Position numbers and translations under genes: made by a program. A stretch of DNA of 64,000 bases. It comes from Deltaproteobacteria bacterium (GTDB lineage: Bacteria > Desulfobacterota > DSM-4660 > Desulfatiglandales > HGW-15). The notes beneath the pieces are model-generated. The model saw nothing but the letters and a program-made list of their open reading frames with translations. It did not search any database and was not told the origin of the DNA. The stretch's first letter is position 1. The number at the start of each line of letters is the position of its first letter. Positions 37,225 through 45,780 of the stretch are shown piece after piece. Where the stretch lies: assembly GCA_020060215.1 (NCBI GenBank), contig JAGVAP010000142.1, positions 168,450 to 232,449 of the forward strand, in the 5' to 3' direction.

Positions 37225-37230
37225 ATCCTG

Positions 37231-37357
37231 GCAGGTTGTTGAAAAACGCCCATCTACGTCGTTGCCCTTGTCCCGCCTCTTTGCGGCGTACTCGCATGTA
37301 CGCCTCGCTCGTCGAGACGGCGGGCGGTTTGTATCCAGGCATTTTTGAGCAACCTGC
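37231..37357. repeat. MITE-like element abutting hisH
   Basis: A 127-bp stretch with imperfect 20-bp terminal inverted repeats: GCAGGTTGTTGAAAAACGCC at the left and the complement of GCAGGTTGCTCAAAAATGCC at the right (16 of 20 match). The interior also forms stems. It has no coding potential. Confidence 0.6.
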
Positions 37358-37801
37358 TTCTCCCGTCTCCAAGATTTCTTACTTCGTTCGAGATGACAGA
37401 TCAGCTCCAGCTTGTGAGAAGCAACGTTAACCTCATAGTTGCATAAAACAACGGCAATGTCGTCTTCGCAAATGGGGAGGCTACATGAATTGTGGAGGAA
37501 TGTTGTCAGCAATGAATACCGAGCATTGCCCCTCTCGATCTCACTGCCAGTGAATTCCTGTAGGATGGGTGGAGCGCAGCAAAACCCATCGGTCTTGAGG
37601 TTTGCGGCATGTTCAATCGCTCGAATGGATGGGTTTCGCTGCGCTCCACCCATCCTACGGTAAACGATGCCGTTGGAAGTTGGGCGTTCGATGTTGGACG
37701 TTCGTCTTCTACCCTTGTTCCTTCATTCGACGTTGGACGTTCGATGTTCGATGGTCGACGTTCGCCTTTTTTCCCCCGCTTCCTCCTTCGCCCTTCCGAC
37801 T
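37358..37801. repeat. hisH-hbd spacer with paired palindrome and GTTCGATG tract
   Basis: No gene. 37,560-37,663 is a paired copy of the GTAGGATGGGTGGA family, arms facing each other. 37,680-37,770 is a low-complexity tract of GTTCGATGTT/GTTGGACGTT words, like 1798-1866. Confidence 0.6.
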
Positions 37802-38650
37802 CTAGTACTTATAAAACCCTCTTCCCGTCTTCCTTCCCAGCCAGCCCGCGGACACATACTTGATCAGCAGGGGACAGGGGCGGTACTTGGTGTCTCCGAA
37901 CCCCGCGTGGAGGACCTGCATGATGGCGAGGCAGGTATCCAGCCCGATCAGGTCCGCGAGGGCCAGGGGCCCCATGGGGTGGTTCATCCCGAGCTTCATC
38001 ACCTGGTCGATGTCTTCGGGGGTCCCAACGCCCTCGAACAGCGTATAGATCGCCTCGTTGATCATGGGCATCAGGATGCGGTTGCTGATGAACCCCGGGA
38101 AATCGTTGGCCGGGACAGGTGTCTTGCCCATCTTTTTAGCGAGCTCGTCCGTAGCGCGATAGGTCTCCTCGCTCGTGGCGAGCCCCCGGATGACCTCCAC
38201 CAGCTGCATCATCGGAACAGGATTCATGAAGTGCATTCCGATCACCATCTCGGGTCTCCCGGTGACGGCGGCGATCCGGGTGATGGAGATGGAAGAGGTG
38301 TTGGAAGAGAGGATTGCATCGGGTTTGCAGGCCTGGTCCAGGTCGCGGAAGATCTGCAGCTTCAAGGGCTCGTTTTCCGTTGCGGCCTCTACCACATAAT
38401 CCGCCTTTGCCATGTCGGCAAGGGAGGTGGTCCCGCTGATCCTTCCGAGAATGGCGCTCTTGTCCGACTCCTGCAGCGTCCCCTTCTTGACGATCCTGTC
38501 GAGGCTCTTAGAGATCGCGGAGATGCCTCGCTGGATGAATTCCTCCTTCACATCGCTCATGATTACGGAGAGACCCCTGGTCGCCGCCACCTGGGCGATC
38601 CCGGATCCCATCTGTCCGGCTCCAACTACTCCCAACGTCTTGATTTCCAT
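37802..38650 (-). CDS. hbd: 3-hydroxybutyryl-CoA dehydrogenase
   Basis: NAD(P)-dependent oxidation or reduction at C3 of short hydroxyacyl-CoAs. 282 residues, single-function size. [14 protein letters not shown] binds the nucleotide; [10 protein letters not shown] and the catalytic His in [12 protein letters not shown] follow. The C-terminal domain has [19 protein letters not shown] supports ATG 38,650. It stands alone, away from the 12-29 kb catabolic genes, but could serve the same beta-oxidation chemistry. Confidence 0.95.
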   Translation of the reverse strand: MEIKTLGVVGAGQMGSGIAQVAATRGLSVIMSDVKEEFIQRGISAISKSLDRIVKKGTLQESDKSAILGRISGTTSLADMAKADYVVEAATENEPLKLQIFRDLDQACKPDAILSSNTSSISITRIAAVTGRPEMVIGMHFMNPVPMMQLVEVIRGLATSEETYRATDELAKKMGKTPVPANDFPGFISNRILMPMINEAIYTLFEGVGTPEDIDQVMKLGMNHPMGPLALADLIGLDTCLAIMQVLHAGFGDTKYRPCPLLIKYVSAGWLGRKTGRGFYKY

Positions 38651-38972
38651 TTCCGACAATCTCCTCCCTTTGGTTATGGTCGATGCGCTCCGAGTGCCAC
38701 ATAGATGTAAGATTTCTCCCATTGGTCGGAATGAGAGGAAAAACGGCAGGTGAGCACTAAAGGCATAACCTATTGCTCGTGATCGGTCAATCTGATAAAT
38801 AGAGGACGCAGCCTGAAAACACTCATCAATTCCGGAGCTTCACTGAGAAGTCCCCCTGTGATCCCCCTTCAACAAGGCCCTTCCGGGTTCTCAGTTGGGT
38901 GACAGGGCGTGTGTAGAGGTGTTTTCCAGCGTTGCGGGCGGGAAGGATCGTCTCCATGCCGGAGGGAGAGCG
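38651..38972. other. Divergent spacer hbd/thioesterase
   Basis: About 320 bases without a gene, repeat family or clear hairpin. Promoters for both divergent genes should lie here, but no convincing pair of hexamers was found. Confidence 0.4.
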
Positions 38973-39419
38973 TTGAGCGGGCTTTCAGAAGAGAGGGTCG
39001 AATTCCTGGCGAAAGATTACTGTCGCGGGTTCATCGAATACTGCGGGTATAGACCGGAGGTGATCCGCTTCGGGTTTTTTCAATCGACCGTGAAGATCCA
39101 GGAGCACCATCGACAGCAGGACGGATTCATCCATGCCGGGGTCATGGCGACCATGGCCGACCACACGGCGGGATATGCCGCCTTCACTACCGTGGACGAG
39201 GAGTTTCAGATCCTCACCATCGAGTTCAAGATCAACTTCCTGAGGCCCGCCTTCGGGGATTCGCTGATATGCCGATCCAAGGTGATCCGCGAGGGAAATC
39301 AGATCATCGTCTCCGAATCCGAGGTGTTCGACAGCAGACAGGGAGAGGAGACCCTTGCGGCCAAGGCCATGGTCACCTTGATGGCTGTTCCGAAGGAGAA
39401 GCTGAAAAGCAGAAGTTGA
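38973..39419 (+). CDS. PaaI-family hotdog thioesterase
   Basis: A small (148-residue) acyl-CoA thioesterase-like protein. The hotdog signature GFIHAGVMATMADHTAGYAA matches the HGGxxxxxxD-type motif of the PaaI group, with Ala in place of the first Gly. A TTG at 38,973 is preferred because GGAGGGAG lies just upstream; the frame reaches back to 38,895. It faces away from hbd. Confidence 0.85.
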   Translation: MSGLSEERVEFLAKDYCRGFIEYCGYRPEVIRFGFFQSTVKIQEHHRQQDGFIHAGVMATMADHTAGYAAFTTVDEEFQILTIEFKINFLRPAFGDSLICRSKVIREGNQIIVSESEVFDSRQGEETLAAKAMVTLMAVPKEKLKSRS

Positions 39420-39472
39420 GAGGATGAGAGGTTGAGAAGATGAGCGGAAAACCCTCTAAATTTCTCAACTTC

Positions 39473-40192
39473 TCAGCTTCTAATTTCGTCGATCTCCTCT
39501 GCCACCCTCCTTGCCGCCTCCGCCGGGTCGTTCGCGTCCCGGATGGGCCTCCCCACCACGATGTAGTCCGCCCCGTTCCTCACCGCATCCGCCGCCGTGA
39601 CGATCCTCTTCTGATCGTCCTTGCCCACCACCGACCAGGCCGGTCGTATCCCGGGAGTGACGGCGATCAGATCGGGTAGTTCCTTCTTGACCGCAGCGAC
39701 CTCCTGACCCGAGCAGACGATGCCGTGGCACCCGGCCTCTTTGGCAATGCGGGCCCTCAGGAGCACGAGCTTCAGGAGGTCCCTCGTGTACTCCTCCTTG
39801 TACCCGAGGATTTCGAGGTTCCGGCTGTTGAGGCTGGTCAGAAGCGTAATTCCGAGGATCCTGGTGTTGCCCGGGTTCTTGTCCGCGACCTCCTTGAGGA
39901 GACCGTCCCCTGCATCGCAGTGGACCGACACAAACTCGGGACCGTAAGAGCTGGCCGAGAGAAAGGCCCGGTTGACCGTTGCAGGAATATCGTGGAGCTT
40001 GAGATCCAGGAATATACCCGCCCCGGTGCGCTCCCGTATCGCCGTCAGGATCTCCGGACCCTGGCTGATAAAGAGTTCCAGCCCCACCTTGAAGAGCCCC
40101 ACATCGTCTTTCAGCAGATCGACGTATTTGAGGGCATCCTGGTGCGTAGGGACGTCCAAAGGGAAGATCAGGTACTCTTTTCCTTTTTTCAT
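39473..40192 (-). CDS. pyrF: Orotidine 5'-phosphate decarboxylase
   Basis: Last step of UMP synthesis. 239 residues with the signature FLDLKLHDIPATV (catalytic Lys and Asp), VTPGIRP and YIVVGRPI. GAGG before ATG 40,192. Converges on the thioesterase and lies next to tRNA-Thr. Confidence 0.96.
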   Translation of the reverse strand: MKKGKEYLIFPLDVPTHQDALKYVDLLKDDVGLFKVGLELFISQGPEILTAIRERTGAGIFLDLKLHDIPATVNRAFLSASSYGPEFVSVHCDAGDGLLKEVADKNPGNTRILGITLLTSLNSRNLEILGYKEEYTRDLLKLVLLRARIAKEAGCHGIVCSGQEVAAVKKELPDLIAVTPGIRPAWSVVGKDDQKRIVTAADAVRNGADYIVVGRPIRDANDPAEAARRVAEEIDEIRS

Positions 40193-40367
40193 ACAGCCTC
40201 TTTGCCGGCGTTTTTGGTCTATCCTGTCTGCCGATGCCTCATGCAGCAGGTTCAAATCGTTATAGACCAAAAGTATTCCGTCCACAATCCACAAACAAGC
40301 CTCAACCCGGTTCAAAAAAGCATGGACAGTTCTTCCAAAAGAACTTATATTTTTGCTTTCCCGCCAA

Positions 40368-40440
40368 GCCACCGTAGCTCAGTCGGCAGAGCACCTCACT
40401 CGTAATGAGGATGTCCGCGGTTCGATTCCGCGCGGTGGCT
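40368..40440 (+). tRNA. tRNA-Thr (anticodon CGT)
   Basis: Cloverleaf assembled by eye: acceptor GCCACCG pairs with CGGTGGC, D-arm GCTCAGTCGGCAGAGC, anticodon stem CCTCA/TGAGG with loop CTCGTAA (anticodon CGT, reading ACG), T-arm CGCGG TTCGATT CCGCG, discriminator T. 73 bases, and CCA is not encoded. Confidence 0.95.
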
Positions 40441-40875
40441 TCATCTCGACTTTTCGCCCTGCTAATACAGGAATTGCCGTATTTACCCCCGCCAATCGTC
40501 TCCCGCAATACCGTCCTGTTTCTCTCTGATTCTTTCCGGTTCTGTTTCCTGTTCGTTCCCCGATGGGTTTCGCTCCGCTCCACCCATCCTACAAGCCGGT
40601 GCATTCGACCCTGGCTATTTGAAGTTTTGTTCCCGGTTTCTTTCCTCAGCATGTCCCTGTCGGCCTCAGAGACGCTGGTGCGGATCATGGTGGCACCTCC
40701 CTTTTATGGCTATTGTAGACCAAACCTTCTTGCGGTTTTCTCTTCTGGAGCAAGCTCCTGCTTCCCGATCTTCTGGGGTTTGAACAAACCCGTTTACGGC
40801 GCTCAGACCGGGGATGAACTTCATTTCGAAGCCTTGGCGCAGGCGGGTAGTACCTTTTTAAGACTTCATGCGAAT
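40441..40875. repeat. Spacer with single repeat arms
   Basis: No gene. 40,561-40,593 is a single GGGTTTCGCTCCGCTCCACC-type arm; 40,746-40,769 is half a REP-like core (GGAGCAAGCTCCTGCTTCCC). Confidence 0.55.
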
Positions 40876-41220
40876 TCAGGAGAGATCTCTCTTCTTTTCC
40901 TCAAATTCCTTCTTGTCGATCTCTCCTCGGGCATAGCGCTCTTTCAGGATCTCCAATGCCCGGGACGATTCCGTCCTGGAGTAGCCGCCTCCCCTCGTGT
41001 TCTGGGCCAGCCACCGGATGAAGAAGACCAGTGCGACCACTACGAGTATCCAGAAAAGGATCATGAATATCCCCCCGGCCCAGCCCATCCCCCATCCGTC
41101 CATCATGCGGCCATGCCAGCCGTCATAGCCCCTGTACTGCGCGCCCGCTTCCAGCGGGCCGAAAACAAGCGGTAAAGCAGCCGCGGCCGCCCATCTCCAT
41201 AGGGTGATCGCCGATTTCAT
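40876..41220 (-). CDS. SHOCT-domain small membrane protein
   Basis: A 114-residue protein with a signal-like first helix, a Gly/Met/Trp-rich linker, one clear membrane segment ([19 protein letters not shown]) and a C-terminal SHOCT motif ([21 protein letters not shown]). SHOCT proteins are small membrane proteins of unclear role, often metal- or stress-linked. GAGGAGGG precedes the ATG. Confidence 0.85.
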   Translation of the reverse strand: MKSAITLWRWAAAAALPLVFGPLEAGAQYRGYDGWHGRMMDGWGMGWAGGIFMILFWILVVVALVFFIRWLAQNTRGGGYSRTESSRALEILKERYARGEIDKKEFEEKKRDLS

Positions 41221-41241
41221 CGCTCCCTCCTCTTTTCCCAT

Positions 41242-41586
41242 GTGCCGGAAATAGACCGCACCGCAGTGCGGCCCGAGCCATCTCATACCATACCCCCCCG
41301 CCCACGCATGAGAATGGGCGGAAGAAGTGATTGGGCCGGTGTAGGGACCGTAATCCGGCCCGAAAGGAAGGAGCAAGGCCGCCTTATACGGGGGATTCTG
41401 TTCTCCTTGGCCGAGCCGTGGTTCGTCATTCCATGGTACGCGGTGGGCATCGTCGGGGTCGTACTGGTCATTTACGACATACGGAAAAACAACACGCCTT
41501 TGAAAACCGCGACAAAGAAATCACTTCCTGTAAGATCGACGAGCGCACACCGCACGTCAGAAAGGCAGGAACGGTCGTTTCCGTAG
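41242..41586 (+). pseudogene. Possible DUF4396-like membrane protein remnant
   Basis: The frame contains [20 protein letters not shown] then IRKNNTPLK, resembling the start of DUF4396 membrane proteins. The rest of such a protein is missing: the frame runs into a REP-like repeat at 41,583. No good start is visible (AAGGAAGGAG at 41,362 is not followed by ATG). Assignment by memory of the family only. Confidence 0.35.
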
Positions 41587-41652
41587 GAGCAAGCTCCTGC
41601 TTGCGATTCTTTCGGATCGGAGAAGATCGCGAGCATGAGATTGCTCCTACAC
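41583..41652. repeat. REP-like core, paired
   Basis: GTAGGAGCAAGCTCCTGCTT followed by a shared GCGATTCTTTC..GATCGGAGAAGATCGC linker and a diverged inverse arm (GCATGAGATTGCTCCTAC). It lies between the convergent ends of the remnant at 41,242 and the DUF1264 gene. Confidence 0.7.
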
Positions 41653-41673
41653 AAAGAAGAGACGCCCCGTGTG

Positions 41674-42423
41674 TCAGCTCGTGGGGGAGCGCATTTCTTT
41701 TTCCTGCAGGCTCAGCTGACTGGTCCGGCCGGTCTCCCACGCGTTTGCGCCGGGGATCAGGTCGGGCATGGCGATACCCTTCCGGTTTTGCCTGATCCGG
41801 GCCGCCGAGACCCTGAACCGCCTATCGCGGTCCTCCTCCAGCTCCCGCCGCATCTGCCCGTCGGCCGTGAACCCCATCATGAGCGCCGGGATCCCCATGG
41901 GCAAGTCGAACCGTGCGGTGTCCCACGTGTGCCAGACCTTGCCATAGGTGCTGACGATCTTCTCCATGAGTTTCCTCTCGATCCTCTCCGGTATCCCGGG
42001 GGCGATCAGGGTCCCGGACCCGACCTCATAGTGGTGGCTGTGCCAGAGTCGCTTCTCTTCTTCCGGGAGGTTCCTGAAGAGACGCTCGCTCACGATATAC
42101 TCGATTCCGATCAAACGGGCCTTCCGCGTATTGCCGTCGAAGATGACACACTGGATGAAGTCTTCGTTTACCTGCGAGCAGAAGTGGTGGGCCTCCATCT
42201 GGTGCCCCATGTCGTCTGCGTAGAAGTGGAACCCGTTCAGGTAGAGATTCATCGAGCCCAGGGGCGATTTCCCCTGGAGGACTGCGGCCCCCGCCTCGAG
42301 CACCCGGGTGTCCATGCGCTTTCTCTCGCCTGGAAGGTCCGCCTTGGGTCCGGTCGTCCTGCTCCTCTTCCGCCACATCCAAAGACCGCCTGCAACAGCG
42401 GCCGCCGTGATCATCCTGTTCAT
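41674..42423 (-). CDS. OBAP/DUF1264-family protein
   Basis: A 249-residue protein of the oil-body-associated protein family (DUF1264), found in plants, fungi and bacteria and of unknown biochemical role. Family blocks: LNGFHFYADDMGHQMEAHHF, DFIQCVIFDG, LIGIEYIVSERLFRNLPEEE, KRLWHSHHYEV and LPMGIPALMMGFTADGQ. The N terminus (AAAVAGGLWMWRKR) is a short hydrophobic segment rather than a full signal peptide. AGGAGGAAGG precedes the ATG. Confidence 0.85.
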   Translation of the reverse strand: MNRMITAAAVAGGLWMWRKRSRTTGPKADLPGERKRMDTRVLEAGAAVLQGKSPLGSMNLYLNGFHFYADDMGHQMEAHHFCSQVNEDFIQCVIFDGNTRKARLIGIEYIVSERLFRNLPEEEKRLWHSHHYEVGSGTLIAPGIPERIERKLMEKIVSTYGKVWHTWDTARFDLPMGIPALMMGFTADGQMRRELEEDRDRRFRVSAARIRQNRKGIAMPDLIPGANAWETGRTSQLSLQEKEMRSPTS

Positions 42424-42621
42424 ACCTTCCTCCTCCAGTAATCCATTACTCCGGAGTTTTGAATGCCGAATCTGAATCCCCTCCGGGGGATTTCAAAAGC
42501 CGGGTGCACTCTGTGCCGACGAGAAAATACATTCCACCCTGTATTGCCCTGCTGCGGTAATGATCTATTTCTGAGAGGGGTGATCGCCCCTGATCCGCTC
42601 CTCTAATCCCCGGAGGGACAA

Positions 42622-42813
42622 ATGAAGAAGCAGCACCTCTCCTCTGCGCATAATCACCTGCGGCCGAACTTTGCGAGCCGACCGCTTCTCTTGATCTTTG
42701 TTGCCGGCCTGGTGTTCTTCCTGATCTTCCTGGCCGCAGACCGGGGAAGACGTTCCGGTGACGGGAAGATATACATCGGAACAAATTCCCCGGGAGAAGA
42801 CTTTCGAAACTGA
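42622..42813 (+). CDS. Small single-span membrane protein
   Basis: 63 residues with a basic N terminus and one membrane segment (PLLLIFVAGLVFFLIFLAAD). GGAGG lies five bases before the ATG, which is the main support. No family is recognised. Confidence 0.5.
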   Translation: MKKQHLSSAHNHLRPNFASRPLLLIFVAGLVFFLIFLAADRGRRSGDGKIYIGTNSPGEDFRN

Positions 42814-43003
42814 CCCGGCACTGACGGGAAAAGGATGGGGCAAACCTCCGCCCCATCTCTTCGGGTAACGCTTACTCAGGATCGTTAACGCGTGACAGGT
42901 GACACGTAAACGCAAAGAGACCCTTCCAGAACTTCCGCGTTCCACGTGTTCCGTTTCACGGTTTATCCGATACCCGGACAGGCTCGACCGAGCGGCATCT
43001 CGC

Positions 43004-43759
43004 TTACCGGGCCAGGCGATCCATGGTCCGCTTCATCCTCATTGCGCTCCTCGGCACGTCCGGCAGGGCCACCCTCTCATCGAGGCTCAGCAGTTCGTCG
43101 ACAAGCATCTCTCCCCCTCCATCTGCATAGTACCCCCGGGCGGAAGGCTGGACAGGCTCGATGTAGTATGCGTAGGTCATCTCCGGGTCGGTGGACAGGG
43201 AGCCCCCTGTGAGCGCAAGACCGGCAAACAGACCCCCGGTCCGCTTGTAGGCAAGCACGTCGGCGTCGATGGTGGACCAATCAGCCGTTCCACCAAGAGG
43301 CCCGGCTGCAACCGTCAGATCCAGCCCGATATCGAGCGTCCCTTCCCGCTGCAAGTCGGAGATCGTTTCACGATCCCGAAAAACCAGGAGGAGATCCGTG
43401 GTCGAGACACCGATCTGGGCCCCGACACTGCCGCCTGTGATGGACGCGAAGACAGGGAGGCTCCACTGGTTCCCGTCGTGGCTCAGAAGAACCCCGGTCC
43501 CATGCCTTCCCCCGGCGAAAAAGGCCACCCGCGTTACATCCGGAATGACCGCCACACCGGCAGAGTTCTCCAGAATCTCTGATGGGATGTCTTCGGCACC
43601 CTTCGTGAAATCCCTGACGACCTCCATGGACTGCCTGACGGTCTGGGCGGCATCCTCCGGAACGTCCTGCTGCGCTCCCACATCCGACAGACCGAGACCG
43701 ACCAGCGCAAACACAAATATCCCCACGATTGCCTTCATTCCTTTTGTTCTTGTTTTCAT
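43004..43759 (-). CDS. SYLF-domain lipid-binding protein (Ysc84 family), copy 1
   Basis: Secreted 251-residue protein: signal peptide about 1-29 (IVGIFVFALVGLGL, cut near SDVGAQ), then one SYLF domain with AGVAVIPDVTRVAFFAGGRHGTGV, WSLPVFASITGGSVGAQIG and a DADVLAYKRTGGLFAG block. Eukaryotic SYLF domains bind phosphoinositides; bacterial ones are periplasmic and poorly known. A paralogue lies at 51,919-52,695. AAAGGAGGG before the ATG. Confidence 0.9.
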   Translation of the reverse strand: MKTRTKGMKAIVGIFVFALVGLGLSDVGAQQDVPEDAAQTVRQSMEVVRDFTKGAEDIPSEILENSAGVAVIPDVTRVAFFAGGRHGTGVLLSHDGNQWSLPVFASITGGSVGAQIGVSTTDLLLVFRDRETISDLQREGTLDIGLDLTVAAGPLGGTADWSTIDADVLAYKRTGGLFAGLALTGGSLSTDPEMTYAYYIEPVQPSARGYYADGGGEMLVDELLSLDERVALPDVPRSAMRMKRTMDRLAR

Positions 43760-44008
43760 GCGAACCCTCCTTTTGATCTCATTTTGCTTTCCCAAGCTAC
43801 GATCGGAGGCTGAACCGGTAAATAGGTCTGTTCGGGTAAAGAGAGGTGAAATTCGAGGCAAAGAACCGCCCATTCTCTGTCCTTTTGCCGGGCAGGTCGT
43901 CTTAGCGTCCTCTATCGCGGACGGTGAGCCGCGCACCCGTCCCGCCAAGCGCGGCGCTGCGGGTGGTCTCACTGCCAGTCCTATCCATATTGTTCCTGAG
44001 GCGGGGGA

Positions 44009-45244
44009 ATGCTCCATTCACCTTCTGGAAATCCCTTGGGTACCCCATTCCATTCCATGGTTGGAGCGCCTATCGTGGCCGTATTGAAAATGGAAAAATC
44101 CGGGCCGAACATATGGGATCAGGGGGAGTTTCAACGATACCTGACCGCCGGAAACCGCGTCACGGCGTACACGGATGGAGACGCCATGTTCGGGGCCATC
44201 TGGGATGCCATCGACGGGGCCAGAAAGAAGGTCTGGCTGGAGATCTACATCTACGGGATGGATGCGGTAGGTAAGCGGACCCTGGAGGCCTTGACGGCGG
44301 CATCGAAGCGGAACTGTGACGTGGTGCTTCTCTACGATCGCTTCGGTTCCCTCCGTCTCAAGGAGTCCTTCCTCGAGCCTCTAACGAGGTCAGGCGCATC
44401 GGTCGTGCCTTACAACCCGATCTCGCTCTGGGGCAGGCTCGGAAGCCGGATAGGATCGGCCGTTCACAGGGATCATCGCAAGATGCTTTTGGTGGACGAT
44501 GACATCGGATTCTGTGGGGGGTTCAACATCAGTGCCGACTACGCCGGAAAGGAGCTGGGAAAGGGCAGGTTCTACGACATCATGCTGAGGCTGCAGGGTC
44601 CGTGCGTCAGGCCGCTCTCCGAACTCTTTGCCGCGGCATTGAAGACCGGCGGAGGACTGGAGCGGACCCCCTCGAATATCCGGGGCCCGTTCTCCGGCGG
44701 CGCCCCTGTCCACGTGCTGGGGCTCAACGCCCGGCGCGAGAGGAAAGCGCTCGACCGGTTCGTGGATCGGCTGGTCGGCTCTGCGCGCAGACGCTGTTAC
44801 ATCATCACCCCCTATTTTGTCCCGCCCCTCTGGTTCCAAAAGGCCATGATCAGGGCGGCCGGAAACGGCGCGGATGTCCGGCTGCTGACGGCCGGGCCCT
44901 CGGATATACCTACGGCAAGGCTGGCAGGTCGCCACATCTACGGCAGGATGATAGAGAACGGGATCCGGATATATGAATTGACGGATCCCCTGCTTCACGC
45001 GAAGAGCATCACGGTGGACTCCATCTACAGCCTGATTGGCTCCTACAACTTCGAGCGCGTGGCAAGCCGCTACGCCCTTGAAGTGGACGTCGGTGTCGTG
45101 GACCCAAACATCGCGAATTTCTTTGAAACCGAGTTCTACCGCAACCTGGAGAATTCCCATGAAATCATCCTGAAGGAATGGAACCTGCGGTCACTGCCGG
45201 AAAAGATTCTGCAGTGGTTCGTTTATCACATGATGTGGAGGTAG
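44009..45244 (+). CDS. Phospholipase D-superfamily (cardiolipin synthase-like)
   Basis: About 411 residues with two HKD motifs, HRDHRKMLLVDDD and LLHAKSITVDS, followed in each case by GG/GSYN. The paired motifs and the YIYGMDAVG stretch before the first fit the cardiolipin synthase C (ClsB/YbhO-like) group without N-terminal membrane helices. Exact start uncertain: 44,009 follows GCGGGGGA, and a GTG at 44,075 has GGAG upstream. The C terminus (LQWFVYHMMWR) is hydrophobic. Confidence 0.88.
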   Translation: MLHSPSGNPLGTPFHSMVGAPIVAVLKMEKSGPNIWDQGEFQRYLTAGNRVTAYTDGDAMFGAIWDAIDGARKKVWLEIYIYGMDAVGKRTLEALTAASKRNCDVVLLYDRFGSLRLKESFLEPLTRSGASVVPYNPISLWGRLGSRIGSAVHRDHRKMLLVDDDIGFCGGFNISADYAGKELGKGRFYDIMLRLQGPCVRPLSELFAAALKTGGGLERTPSNIRGPFSGGAPVHVLGLNARRERKALDRFVDRLVGSARRRCYIITPYFVPPLWFQKAMIRAAGNGADVRLLTAGPSDIPTARLAGRHIYGRMIENGIRIYELTDPLLHAKSITVDSIYSLIGSYNFERVASRYALEVDVGVVDPNIANFFETEFYRNLENSHEIILKEWNLRSLPEKILQWFVYHMMWR

Positions 45245-45780
45245 GCAGTTCTCTCCGCGGGATCGACCTGATCAGCGCTTAAGCGGAGCGGGACAGCAGC
45301 AAACCTTCGTCCCATTCGCACTCGTAGTCTTTCGGTGCCGGGCCCTGGGGAATAAGATGTATCTGAGACCAGAATGCATCCGAGTGCAACTAAGATGGCG
45401 GGCGCTAGAACGAGTACGCGCGAAGTAAGAAAAAGTACATTGGATCTCCTCTCTGCCAAGAGCGCTGCAGGCCACCGTTCTCTCACCTGCAGGCCTGCTT
45501 TTCCTGCAATCCAAAAAACACCTTATCGCAGGCCGCCGAATGGGGAATAAGTCCGACTAACGGTCCTTCATGGGCTTGTTTTTCAGCTTCCCAGCGGTGG
45601 AATGATCCGCCTGGAGAAGAAAAGGATCCTGCTGAAGCTTACCACTGCAATTCTTTCCAATATCCTGTCCTCCTCTGCCACATATCCATCCACGACCCTA
45701 TTCCCCTCCCGACACTACCGAATAGTCTTCTTGTAAGCGCATCCCTCTTGAGTGCCTATGCCTGATCACAGGAGAACCCC
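45245..45780. other. Long leader of the sorbosone-dehydrogenase-like gene
   Basis: 536 bases without a supported gene or known repeat family. CAGGAG at 45,770-45,775 is the ribosome-binding site of the next gene. Confidence 0.4.
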
